A model generated the notes under the pieces. That model worked only from the letters and a program-made list of their open reading frames with translations, did not search any database and was not told where the DNA came from. Below are positions 1 through 7,315 of a stretch of DNA of 64,000 bases, in pieces. The stretch covers positions 1,391,084 to 1,455,083 of the forward strand of contig JABTUD010000002.1 of assembly GCA_015075555.1 (NCBI GenBank), written 5' to 3'. The translations under genes and the position numbers were made by a program. Source of the stretch: Thermoflexaceae bacterium (GTDB taxonomy: Bacteria > Chloroflexota > Dehalococcoidia > Tepidiformales > Tepidiformaceae). Within the stretch, counting starts at the first letter, position 1; every line of letters begins with the position of its first letter.

Positions 1-155
1 AGGGGCACGCGCGGCTCAACGTAGACGCCATCGACGGTGTGAGCGCACATCGTCGCAACGCCTTCGCGCTCAAGGCGGGCGGGGAACCCGGCCGGTGCCC
101 AGCCGGTCTCGATGACGTATCCACGGGTGGGCCGGGAGAATTCAGGGGCGCTCAT
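1..155 (-). CDS. partial hypothetical protein (N-terminus only)
   Basis: The first 51 codons of a minus-strand gene run off the left edge. It starts MSAPEFSRPTRGYVIETGW and is preceded by a strong ribosome-binding site (GGAGGGAGC, at 159-167). The reading frame is open to the window edge and diverges from the ArsR-type regulator that follows, a common arrangement for a regulator and its target. I do not recognise the family from this fragment. Target status is inferred from position only. Confidence 0.6.
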   Translation of the reverse strand, partial: MSAPEFSRPTRGYVIETGWAPAGFPARLEREGVATMCAHTVDGVYVEPRVP

Positions 156-283
156 GGTGCTCCCTCCATTGCTTTCTTATGCATGCAATGGAACGGCGCC
201 CGGACCGGGTGACGCCCCCTGCCGCGCAACCGTAAAGGCGTCCTGAACCATATCAACGAGGTGCGCCCGGGGCTGATTAGGGT

Positions 284-289
284 TATAGT
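284..289 (+). promoter_or_regulatory. -10 element of the ArsR-type gene (leaderless)
   Basis: TATAGT lies 9 nt before the ATG of the downstream regulator and no Shine-Dalgarno sequence is present, so transcription would start at or next to the start codon. A TGCATGCA palindrome at about 180-187 in the same intergenic space is a possible operator. Both are read from sequence only. Confidence 0.4.
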
Positions 290-298
290 CATGACACA

Positions 299-1306
299 AT
301 GCCGGCCGAGTTCGAACCTGCCCTCGCTGCCAGCGGCCCTAATGTGGCCATCTCCGGCGTAATCGAGCTCAACTTCGCCCTCTTCACGGCCGAGTGCCTG
401 CGCCAGCCACCGCGATACGGAAGCTATCCCTGCGCGGCGTGGGCACACGCCGCCCTTAGTTCCCGTCCGGACCTCCTCGACCGGGTCGGCGGGTTCTGGG
501 GTGACAGTCACGCGGAGTGGGCCGAGATCCTCATCCTGGCCCACCGCGGCGGGATGCTCTTCGCCGAATCACCGGCGGCGTTCCTGGAAAGCCTGGACCG
601 CCTCATCATGCTCACGCCCGATGTCCCTCCCCTCCCCAGCGAATCGCCCGGGGTGCGAGAGACCATCGCCACGCGGGTCGGCCGCCTCCGCAGCTCGCCC
701 GAGACGCGGTCCCGCTACGAAGAGATCCTGCGCGAGGTCTGGAACCTGATCGAGCCCGGGTGGCGCAAGGAGGGGCTGCCGGCAGCCCGCCAGCGGGCAG
801 CGCGCCTCGAACAGCAGCTCGCCGCTGGCGCCGACCTGCGCGGGCTCCTCCCCCGCCACCACTTCGTCCTCCGCGAACGCCACGCCCCCGAATTCCAGGC
901 AGCGCTCGAACGCGGAGAAGTGACGCTGGTGCCCCTCGCCGTCGCCGGCGCTGGCGTCGCCTACTTCGTCCTCCCGGGGGCCGTGATCGTCGCCTTTGGG
1001 CCCGATGCCGGCGCGGGCAGCGCGAAGCATCGCGTCGCCATGGAGCGCGCTGCGGCCCGGTTCAAGGTGCTTTCCGACCCCACGCGCCTCTCAATCCTCG
1101 ACCAGGTCAGCTACGACGACCACACGGTCACCGACCTTGCCCGCCAGCTCGAGGTTTCGCAGCCCACCGTGAGCGTGCACATGAAGGCGCTCCGCGAAGC
1201 CGGGCTCGTCGAACCCCACCGCGAAGACGGGCGAACGACCTATCGCGCCGCGCCCGCGCGCACCCGCGAATTCATCGAGCAGGCCCTCGCGGAGATGGGG
1301 CACTGA
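299..1306 (+). CDS. ArsR-family winged-helix transcriptional regulator
   Basis: A 335-residue protein whose last ~85 residues are an ArsR-type winged helix: FKVLSDPTRLSILDQV followed by a recognition-helix region SQPTVSVHMKALREAGLV and a wing ending GRTTY. The ~245-residue N-terminal part resembles the all-helical sensor region of long ArsR-like regulators common in Actinobacteria and Chloroflexota. The Cys residues there are not arranged as an obvious metal site, so the inducer is unknown. It is divergent from the partial gene at the left edge. The regulator role is well supported; the ligand is not. Confidence 0.8.
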   Translation: MPAEFEPALAASGPNVAISGVIELNFALFTAECLRQPPRYGSYPCAAWAHAALSSRPDLLDRVGGFWGDSHAEWAEILILAHRGGMLFAESPAAFLESLDRLIMLTPDVPPLPSESPGVRETIATRVGRLRSSPETRSRYEEILREVWNLIEPGWRKEGLPAARQRAARLEQQLAAGADLRGLLPRHHFVLRERHAPEFQAALERGEVTLVPLAVAGAGVAYFVLPGAVIVAFGPDAGAGSAKHRVAMERAAARFKVLSDPTRLSILDQVSYDDHTVTDLARQLEVSQPTVSVHMKALREAGLVEPHREDGRTTYRAAPARTREFIEQALAEMGH

Positions 1307-1407
1307 ACGATAGCAGCCCCCCTGAACAGCTATTGGCGCTTTCGATTTACGGGTTTGCCCTACTGACTGTTGCGGGCTGGCGTTGTTTTCATGGTGGAAC
1401 GCGGTGT

Positions 1408-1413
1408 TATAGT
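1408..1413 (+). promoter_or_regulatory. candidate -10 element
   Basis: TATAGT, preceded by a possible -35 TTGTTT at 1383-1388 (19-nt spacing). It would give a leader of about 100 nt for the membrane-anchored PP2C-like gene. The intergenic stretch also contains short GC-rich inverted segments (GGCTGCCGGAAAGCGGCAGC around 1440-1462) that can form a hairpin in this leader. Confidence 0.35.
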
Positions 1414-1520
1414 AGGCGACGGCCCGGCGCTGGCGGGGTGTGGCTGCCGGAAAGCGGCAGCATGCGCCGGGTTCGCGACACCCCGTGCCTATCCTGTGAG
1501 ACGAAGGACGGTCTTACCGC

Positions 1521-4010
1521 TTGACCGAACCACTCCAGGTTGGCCAGTTCGCGATAGTCGATCACGAACCGGTTGACCGCGGCCCGAACGCCGGGATCTT
1601 CCACGGCCGGGGGCCGGCTGACGACCGCGCTGAGCTCTATGTGCTCGCCGAAGGCACCACGCCTGCCGGCGAAGCCTTCGCGGGTCACGTCGTCTCTGCC
1701 ATCGGCAACACCTGGCACACGCTCGACCTCTCGCTCACGGGCGCGCTGCGGCGCGTCTACGATGAAGCGGAGCGCAACCTGCGCGACTGGAACCAGAAGA
1801 GCATCGCCCAGCACCGCGTCAGCATCGGCCTCACCTGTTTTGCTCGCCGTGGCGAAAACGCGGTCATCGCCCAGGCCGGTCCTTCCATCATCTTCCACCT
1901 CCACCGGGGCACCGTTCGCTCCTACTACAGCGATGACGAGCACGCCGGCCCCGTGGGCATGGGAGCCCCGGCCGAGCCGCAGCTCACGCGCCTGCCCTTT
2001 GCCCCCGGAGACCGGCTGCTCCTCCTTTCCACTGCTGCCCTGGGCGAGATCGATGACGAGCTCATCGGTGGCATCGTCGCCCTCCCCATCGACCGCGTGC
2101 TGCCAGACCTCTATCGGCGCCTGCACGGTCTGCGCAACCTCACCGCCGTGCTCGTAGCCTCGCGCAGCGAAGCTGCCGTGCCCACCCCCGGCCCCGCTGA
2201 CGCCACAGAAGCAGCGCCGGTCATCGACGCAACTGCCGGAACCGTCGCCGCCCTTCCTGCGCCGGCCTCCGAAGACGACCACGAAGACGGCGCCTACCAG
2301 CCAAGCCTCTTCATCGGCGAGCCCGGGGAGCCCGCCCGCGTCGTCCTTCACGAAGTAGCCCCACGCGCCATCAACATCGCGCCGCGCCTCCAGGTAGCGC
2401 CCATCGAGGTCCCGGCCCCCCTTCGCCGGGCCGCCGGCGACAACCTCATCGCCGCGCTCGCGGCCGAGCGCCAACTCCGCGTGGCCATGGCCCACACGGC
2501 GGCGCCCGCCGCCAGCACCGTCGCGGCCACCAGCAGCCACCGGGGCGGGCCGCAATGGCGCAGCGCCCCCGCTACCACCGAACCCACCCCTTCACCGGGC
2601 GAGAGGCAGCGCCAGCGCGGCGGCAGCTTCTCGCGCGGGCTTGTGCGAAGCGACGCGCCGCCACCGCCTCCAGCTGCCGGTCACGAGATCATTGCCCCGG
2701 TGGAGGAGCTCGCCGCGGGCGTCCGCGCCTCCACCACCCTCGCCAGTCCCGGCCTCGCCGGGCCCATTGCCGGGACCATCGCCACGGAGAACGCCGCTGC
2801 CTATGCCAGCGGCGGCTCGCTGGTGCGCGTCCGTGACAACATGGGCGGACGCTGGAAAGGCGGCGGGGGCCTCTCGAAGCGCCGCAGCACCACTTCTGGC
2901 CAGCTTCCGCCAACCTGGCTTGTTGTCATCATCGGCCTGGGCATTCTGCTCGCCCTGGTGGGCTACCTCGTTATCCCCGGGATGCTTGAGCAGGACCGCA
3001 CCGCCCGCTACGCGAGCCTGGTTGACGGCGCCCAGCGGATGCTCGCCACGGCCCGGGTCCAGGAGGACCCTGGCGAACGCCGCAAGGCCCTCACCGAGGC
3101 CCAGGCGCTCCTCCTCGAAGCCCAGGAAACCAACCCCGGCCACCCCGGGGCGGACGAGCTCATCAACGAAGTCGCCGGCGCCATCTCCACCCTCGACGCG
3201 GTTGTGACCCCCGCCGCGGTCGACACCCTGGCCGACCTCTCGCAGTTCGGGGAAAAGCCCGTCACCCCCCTGCGGCTGACCATTGCGGAAGAGACCGCCT
3301 ACATTCTCGATAGCTCGTCGTCGCAGGTGATCGCGGTCACCCTCAGCACGGGCGAAAAGAGCGTCGTCTTCGCCGAGGACAAGGAGACCAAACGCGGCCG
3401 CCCGATCGCGACCGCTATGGCGAACAACGCCGAGATCGGGCGCAACACCCTCGTCGTCGCCGATTCAGAGAAGGGCCTCTGGGCCTTCAGTGCCGAGGCC
3501 GGCCTGCGGAGGCTGGCCTTCGCCGCCCCTTCGGGCCTGGGCATCACCGACATGGCGATATGGGGGCGCGACCTCTTTGTGCTCGATTCGGCGCAATCCA
3601 CCGTCTACCGCTTCAGCCCCGGCGATGGCGGCTACGGAACAGCTCCGAAGAAGCACCTCAGCACGCCCGACCTTGCCGCCGCCCGGCGCCTGATGGTGGA
3701 CGATGAGGTGATCACGGTCGACGCGAATGGCGCCATGCACCGGTTCGCCGGGCAGGTCTCGCTCATCCTCTCTGGCGCCGGCATCGATAAGAAGCTGGCT
3801 GCCGCCGAGGCTCCGCAGTCAATCGGCGCCAATGGCGACATCGCCCTCCTTGATGCCGCCGACGACCGCATCGCCGTCTTCCGCCGCGACGGGACCTTCG
3901 ACCGCCAGTACCGCCACAAGGACTTCGAGAACCTCACCGCCTTCGCCATGCGTGACGGCGTGGGCTACGTCTTCACCAGCTCCGGCCACCTCCGCCGCAT
4001 CACCTGGTAG
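1521..4010 (+). CDS. membrane-anchored degenerate PP2C-like / beta-propeller protein
   Basis: An 829-residue protein from a TTG start (GAAGGA about 12 nt upstream). Residues 1-215 have the layout of a PP2C/SpoIIE-type phosphatase, with strand-turn segments aligning to 'GDSR.Y' (here AGPSIIFHLHRGTVR) and to 'PGDRLLLCSDGL' (here PGDRLLLLSTAALGEID). The metal-binding aspartates of these motifs are missing. A Pro/Ala-rich linker follows, then one transmembrane helix at about 463-486 (WLVVIIGLGILLALVGYLVI), a short helical stretch, and from about 560 repeated beta-strand blades resembling an NHL/PQQ-type propeller outside the membrane. Likely a catalytically dead phosphatase fold used for sensing or scaffolding. 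No partner gene is evident. Confidence 0.65.
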   Translation: MTEPLQVGQFAIVDHEPVDRGPNAGIFHGRGPADDRAELYVLAEGTTPAGEAFAGHVVSAIGNTWHTLDLSLTGALRRVYDEAERNLRDWNQKSIAQHRVSIGLTCFARRGENAVIAQAGPSIIFHLHRGTVRSYYSDDEHAGPVGMGAPAEPQLTRLPFAPGDRLLLLSTAALGEIDDELIGGIVALPIDRVLPDLYRRLHGLRNLTAVLVASRSEAAVPTPGPADATEAAPVIDATAGTVAALPAPASEDDHEDGAYQPSLFIGEPGEPARVVLHEVAPRAINIAPRLQVAPIEVPAPLRRAAGDNLIAALAAERQLRVAMAHTAAPAASTVAATSSHRGGPQWRSAPATTEPTPSPGERQRQRGGSFSRGLVRSDAPPPPPAAGHEIIAPVEELAAGVRASTTLASPGLAGPIAGTIATENAAAYASGGSLVRVRDNMGGRWKGGGGLSKRRSTTSGQLPPTWLVVIIGLGILLALVGYLVIPGMLEQDRTARYASLVDGAQRMLATARVQEDPGERRKALTEAQALLLEAQETNPGHPGADELINEVAGAISTLDAVVTPAAVDTLADLSQFGEKPVTPLRLTIAEETAYILDSSSSQVIAVTLSTGEKSVVFAEDKETKRGRPIATAMANNAEIGRNTLVVADSEKGLWAFSAEAGLRRLAFAAPSGLGITDMAIWGRDLFVLDSAQSTVYRFSPGDGGYGTAPKKHLSTPDLAAARRLMVDDEVITVDANGAMHRFAGQVSLILSGAGIDKKLAAAEAPQSIGANGDIALLDAADDRIAVFRRDGTFDRQYRHKDFENLTAFAMRDGVGYVFTSSGHLRRITW

Positions 4011-4041
4011 GTTCCTGCCACCACCGGCCGGGATTCCGGGC

Positions 4042-4047
4042 TACAAT
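4042..4047 (+). promoter_or_regulatory. -10 element of universal stress gene
   Basis: TACAAT sits 31 nt before the TTG start of the next gene, leaving a short leader that contains the ribosome-binding site GGAGAG. Confidence 0.4.
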
Positions 4048-4078
4048 CGCTCCTGGAGCGTGTCCCCGGAGAGCCGCA

Positions 4079-4945
4079 TTGGTTTCCATCCTCGTCACCA
4101 CCGATGGCTCCCAGCTTTCGCGCAGCGTGCTTCCCCACGCGGTGCGGCTTGCCGTGGCCTGCGATGCGCGCCTTGTCCTGGCGCGCGTGCTTGACCCGGC
4201 AGCCGACCTGCCAAACAACCACGGGAACGCACGCCAGGCCACGGTCCCGGACATCGCCCGCGCCTGGCAGGCAGAGCTCGACGCCGTGCTCCAGGCAGCC
4301 GGGGCCAGTGGTACAGCGCTCGTCGCCCTGCGCGAGCACGAAGAGAGCACCCATGAAGCCATCATCCGCATCGCTGCCGAACAGGATGCCTCACTCATCG
4401 CCATGCACTCCCGGGGAAGCGGCGCCCTCCGGCATGCGCTCCTCGGCAGCGTTGCCATGGGGGTGCTCGGCCACTGGCCGGGGCCGCTGCTCCTCACTGG
4501 CGGCCATGCGCGGCCTCCCGCCGCCAGCGGCCCCTACAGCATTGTCATCACCAGCGACGGCTCGCCCGCATCGCTGGGCGTAGTACCGGCAATCGAGCCC
4601 ATCCTTGCTCCCGGGCGCATCCCGGTCACCCTGGTGCGCGTGTGTGAGCCGCGCAGCGGCAGGCCGGGCCCCGAGGAGGAGCATGCTGCCTGCCTCCGCC
4701 AGCTGGAATCGTTGCGCGCGCTGCTCCCCGCGGGCGTCCCGGCCGAGTGCCGCTGCTGCGCGGCCGCCTACGAACAGCCCGTTGCCGGGGCAATCGTCGA
4801 GGCCGCGGGCGAAGTCAGCGCCGATTCCATCGCCATGTCGACCCAGGGCCACGGTGCCCTCCGCCACCTGCTCGCCGGGAGCGTCGCCCTGGATGTGCTC
4901 CAACGATCGCCAGTGCCGGTGGTCCTTGCGCGCGGCCGGGGCTAG
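4079..4945 (+). CDS. tandem-domain universal stress protein (UspA family)
   Basis: A 288-residue protein made of two UspA folds (about 1-140 and 155-288). Each ends in the nucleotide-binding pattern G-x2-G-x9-G-[ST]: GSGALRHALLGS in the first and GHGALRHLLAGS in the second. The N-terminus VSILVTTDGS is the typical first strand with the ATP-contacting aspartate. TTG start chosen because GGAGAG lies 7 nt upstream and no ATG/GTG is better placed. Two further Usp genes occur near 60.5-62.1 kb. Likely ATP-binding stress or energy-state protein; the target is unknown. Confidence 0.88.
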   Translation: MVSILVTTDGSQLSRSVLPHAVRLAVACDARLVLARVLDPAADLPNNHGNARQATVPDIARAWQAELDAVLQAAGASGTALVALREHEESTHEAIIRIAAEQDASLIAMHSRGSGALRHALLGSVAMGVLGHWPGPLLLTGGHARPPAASGPYSIVITSDGSPASLGVVPAIEPILAPGRIPVTLVRVCEPRSGRPGPEEEHAACLRQLESLRALLPAGVPAECRCCAAAYEQPVAGAIVEAAGEVSADSIAMSTQGHGALRHLLAGSVALDVLQRSPVPVVLARGRG

Positions 4946-4950
4946 CGCCG

Positions 4951-4980
4951 TTGCCTGGTTCTCCCCACCCCACGTATCGT
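4951..4980 (+). promoter_or_regulatory. promoter of the cysE leader ORF
   Basis: TTGCCT (4951-4956) and TATCGT (4975-4980) are separated by 18 nt. Transcription starting 7-10 nt after the -10 element would begin at or just before the ATG of the Cys-rich leader ORF at 4990, making it leaderless. Confidence 0.5.
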
Positions 4981-4989
4981 GGTAGGACA

Positions 4990-5052
4990 ATGCTCGCTCA
5001 CCCTCCCCGCGGCTGTGCAGGCTGCTCCTGTCCCGCGGGGCCCTGCCGCTGA
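4990..5052 (+). CDS. cysteine-rich leader peptide (candidate cysteine attenuator)
   Basis: A 20-codon ORF upstream of cysE with four Cys codons in the second half (pattern [13 protein letters not shown]). Its stop codon falls in the loop of the hairpin at 5037-5061. Codons 5-6 include CCTCCC (5002-5007), complementary to the cysE ribosome-binding site GGGAGG (5086-5091). A segment at 5005-5012 pairs with 5033-5040, which is mutually exclusive with the 5037-5061 hairpin. Leaderless poly-cysteine ORFs acting as cysteine attenuators are known from mycobacteria; here the gene context (cysE, cysS) fits the same logic. Ribosome stalling at the Cys codons would cover 5002-5007 and leave the cysE site free. 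Function is inferred from sequence only. Confidence 0.6.
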   Translation: MLAHPPRGCAGCSCPAGPCR

Positions 5053-5061
5053 CAGGGCCCC
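5005..5061 (+). promoter_or_regulatory. competing hairpins upstream of cysE
   Basis: Two mutually exclusive stems. Stem A pairs CCCCGCGG (5005-5012) with CCGCGGGG (5033-5040). Stem B pairs GGGGCCCTG (5037-5045) with CAGGGCCCC (5053-5061) around a 7-nt loop holding the leader stop codon. They share GGGG at 5037-5040. No U-tract follows stem B, so a classical intrinsic terminator is not obvious. Control of cysE translation through masking of GGGAGG at 5086-5091 is the simpler reading. Confidence 0.5.
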
Positions 5062-5102
5062 TTGCCCCGCCGCCGTCCGCACTCCGGGAGGTTCCCTCAA
5101 CA

Positions 5103-5789
5103 ATGCCCACCCTGTCCGAGATTCGCGATGACGTCCGCGCGGCCCTGGCGCGCGACCCCGCCGCTCGCAGCACCGCCGAAGTCATCCTCTTCTATCCCGG
5201 CTTCCATGCCCGCCTCGCCCACCGGCTCGCCCACGCCCTCCATCGCCGGGGAGTGCCCCTCGTTCCGCGCGGGATCATGCACATCGCTCGCTTCTTCACC
5301 GGGATCGAGATCCACCCCGGCGCGACAATCGGCCCGCGTTTCTTCATCGACCACGGCATGGGCGTGGTCATCGGCGAGACGGCCGAGATCGGCGCCGGCG
5401 TGACGCTCTACCAGGGCGTCACCCTGGGCGGCTCAAGCACCCGCCGCGCCAAGCGCCACCCCACCCTGCGCGAGAACGTCGTCGTCGGCGCTGGCGCCAA
5501 GGTCATCGGCGCCATCGAAATCGGCGAGAACGCACGCATTGGCGCCGGCTCTGTGGTGGTGACGAACGTTCCCGCCAACGCCACCGTCGTCGGCGTTCCC
5601 GGCCACATCGTCGCCTTTCACGATGACTCGAACGGTGTCATCCAGCGCCTTCCCGACCCCGAATGGGAACGGCTCAACGACCTCGACCGCCGCATGCAGG
5701 AGCTCCACGAATTGGTCGCCCACCTTGAAGACCACCTGGCCGGCCTCCACGAAGACCACCATGGTGTGGGACTGAGGACTGAGGACTGA
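5103..5789 (+). CDS. cysE: serine O-acetyltransferase
   Basis: Makes O-acetylserine from serine and acetyl-CoA, the first committed step of cysteine synthesis. The 228-residue protein has the helical N-terminal region ([17 protein letters not shown], then [17 protein letters not shown]) and the left-handed beta-helix hexapeptide repeats with the catalytic [15 protein letters not shown] segment. The [13 protein letters not shown] loop and the [13 protein letters not shown] coils are typical of the epsP/CysE short form. GGGAGG lies 11 nt before the ATG. The C-terminus ends inside a 7-bp tandem repeat (GGACTGA) that also fills the gap to cysS. Likely controlled by the upstream Cys leader ORF. 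Confidence 0.95.
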   Translation: MPTLSEIRDDVRAALARDPAARSTAEVILFYPGFHARLAHRLAHALHRRGVPLVPRGIMHIARFFTGIEIHPGATIGPRFFIDHGMGVVIGETAEIGAGVTLYQGVTLGGSSTRRAKRHPTLRENVVVGAGAKVIGAIEIGENARIGAGSVVVTNVPANATVVGVPGHIVAFHDDSNGVIQRLPDPEWERLNDLDRRMQELHELVAHLEDHLAGLHEDHHGVGLRTED

Positions 5790-5820
5790 GGACTGAGGAC
5801 TGAGGACTGAGGACTGAGGA
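5769..5820. repeat. 7-bp tandem repeat (GGACTGA)n
   Basis: About seven perfect copies of GGACTGA span the last codons of cysE and run up to the cysS ribosome-binding site. Because 7 is not a multiple of 3, the TGA in each unit provides a stop in all three forward frames, so copy-number changes barely alter CysE but change spacing to cysS. Related GGACTGA/TCAGTCC stretches occur near 26,975 and 43,690. Confidence 0.9.
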
Positions 5821-5832
5821 AAGGACTACCAG

Positions 5833-7200
5833 ATGCGCATTACAGACACACTGAGCGGAGAGAAGGTCCCGCTCCAGCCGCTTGCACCCGATGGCGTCGT
5901 GCGCCTTTACGTCTGCGGAGTCACGCCCTACAGCGAGGCCCACGTCGGCCATGCCCTCCACGCCATCGTCTTCGACGTCCTGCGCCGCTACCTGGAGTGG
6001 CGCGGCTTCAGAGTTCGCCACGTCCAGAACTTCACCGATATCGACGACAAGCTGATCGAGCGGGCGAACCGGCTCGGGGTCGACATGGCCTCCCTCGCCG
6101 GCCAGAACATCGAATCCTACCTCGCCCAGATTAAGCGGATGAACGTCTTCCCGGCCACCGAATACCCGCGCGTGACGGCGATGGTGCCGCAGATCATCGC
6201 CTTCATCTCCGGGCTCATCGAAAAGGGCTTTGCCTACCCTTCGGGCGGCGATGTTTACTACCGCGTGCGCAGGAAGGGCGACTACGGCAAGCTTTCACAT
6301 CGGAACATCGACGACCTGCTCAGCGGGGCGCGCATCGACCCCACGGAGCTGAAGGACGACCCGCTCGACTTCGCGCTCTGGAAGGGGGCCAAGCCTGGCG
6401 AGCCCGCCTGGGATAGCCCCTGGGGCCCCGGCCGGCCGGGGTGGCACATCGAATGCTCGGTGATGGCGCGCGAAACCCTGGGCGACCAGATAGACATCCA
6501 CGGCGGGGGCGCCGACCTGGTCTTCCCGCACCACGAGAACGAGATCGCCCAGACCGAGGCCTTCACCGGGAAGGCGCCCTTCGCCGCTATCTGGATGCAC
6601 AATGCCCTCCTCCAGCTCGGCGCGGAGAAGATGTCCAAGTCGCTCGGGAACCTTGTCACCATCGACGAAGCGCTGGAGCAGTATGGGCCCGACGCCCTGC
6701 GCATGTTCGTCCTCGGCAGCCACTACAGGAGCCCATCGACCTATTCGGACGAGGCCCTCGAGGCCGCAAGGGCCGGCGCGGAGCGCCTGCGCGAGGCGGC
6801 GTTTGCTGACGATCCGGCCGTAACGGGCCGGGCAGACGCCCCGAGCGACTCCCGCGAACGGTTCATCGCCGCCATGGACGACGACCTGAACACTCCGCGT
6901 GCCCTGGCGGTGCTGTTCGACCTGGCGCGCGATGTGAACCGGGGCCGCGCCGAAGGACGTGATGTCTCGGAGCCGCGCGCCCTGCTGCGCGAGCTCGCAG
7001 GGGTGCTGGGCCTCACCCTGGCGGCCGCCCCCGCAAAGGCACAGGAAGCGGCGCCATTCATCGACCTCCTTATCGCCGTGCGAAGCGACCTCCGCGCCGG
7101 GAAGCAGTGGGCCCTCTCCGACCGCATCCGCGACGGCCTGGCAGAACTCGGAGTCGAACTGAAGGACGGCCCGGAAGGGACAGCCTGGACGGCGCGGTAG
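5833..7200 (+). CDS. cysS: cysteinyl-tRNA synthetase
   Basis: Class I aminoacyl-tRNA synthetase that charges tRNA-Cys. Visible signatures are the CGVTPYSEAHVGHA segment (zinc Cys plus HIGH-like HVGH), WHIECSVMA with a second zinc Cys, HGGGADLVFPHHENEIAQ with the zinc His and Glu, and KMSKSLGN for the second ATP motif. At 455 residues it is slightly short for the family but complete, with a normal helical C-terminal domain. AGGAAAGGA precedes the ATG. It follows cysE in the same orientation, so the pair forms a cysteine supply-and-charging unit. The last 9 nt (GCGCGGTAG) recur at 8760-8768 as part of a tandem duplication. Confidence 0.97.
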   Translation: MRITDTLSGEKVPLQPLAPDGVVRLYVCGVTPYSEAHVGHALHAIVFDVLRRYLEWRGFRVRHVQNFTDIDDKLIERANRLGVDMASLAGQNIESYLAQIKRMNVFPATEYPRVTAMVPQIIAFISGLIEKGFAYPSGGDVYYRVRRKGDYGKLSHRNIDDLLSGARIDPTELKDDPLDFALWKGAKPGEPAWDSPWGPGRPGWHIECSVMARETLGDQIDIHGGGADLVFPHHENEIAQTEAFTGKAPFAAIWMHNALLQLGAEKMSKSLGNLVTIDEALEQYGPDALRMFVLGSHYRSPSTYSDEALEAARAGAERLREAAFADDPAVTGRADAPSDSRERFIAAMDDDLNTPRALAVLFDLARDVNRGRAEGRDVSEPRALLRELAGVLGLTLAAAPAKAQEAAPFIDLLIAVRSDLRAGKQWALSDRIRDGLAELGVELKDGPEGTAWTAR

Positions 7201-7240
7201 GGATAACAGCGTGGGGTGGCATTGGCCAGCACGCCAAACT

Positions 7241-7315
7241 GGACGGGCGTACATCGGGGTGACATGATTTGGGCCTAAGTTAGCAAAATCTCGCAGTGAA
7301 TTAGTAAATGACTTC
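7241..7315 (+). repeat. perfect 75-nt direct repeat, copy 1 (upstream of AAA ATPase)
   Basis: This AT-richer stretch just upstream of and including the ATPase start is identical over 75 nt to 8809-8883, although the coding sequence that follows differs by about 8% between copies. It holds the promoter/leader of the cassette. Stronger conservation outside than inside the gene points to a constrained regulatory or recombination sequence, or to recent gene conversion. Confidence 0.85.

Noticed and set aside
4747..5052. 101-codon frame ending in the Cys-rich peptide
   Set aside because: The first two-thirds overlap the universal stress gene in another frame. Only the last 20 codons, with their own promoter and ATG, are likely used.
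4946..5102. T-box riboswitch upstream of cysE-cysS
   Set aside because: No T-box stem I, specifier loop or AGGGUGGNACCGCG-like antiterminator sequence. The region is too short and is better explained by the leader ORF.
5769..5820. CRISPR array
   Set aside because: Units are 7 bp without spacers; a simple tandem repeat.
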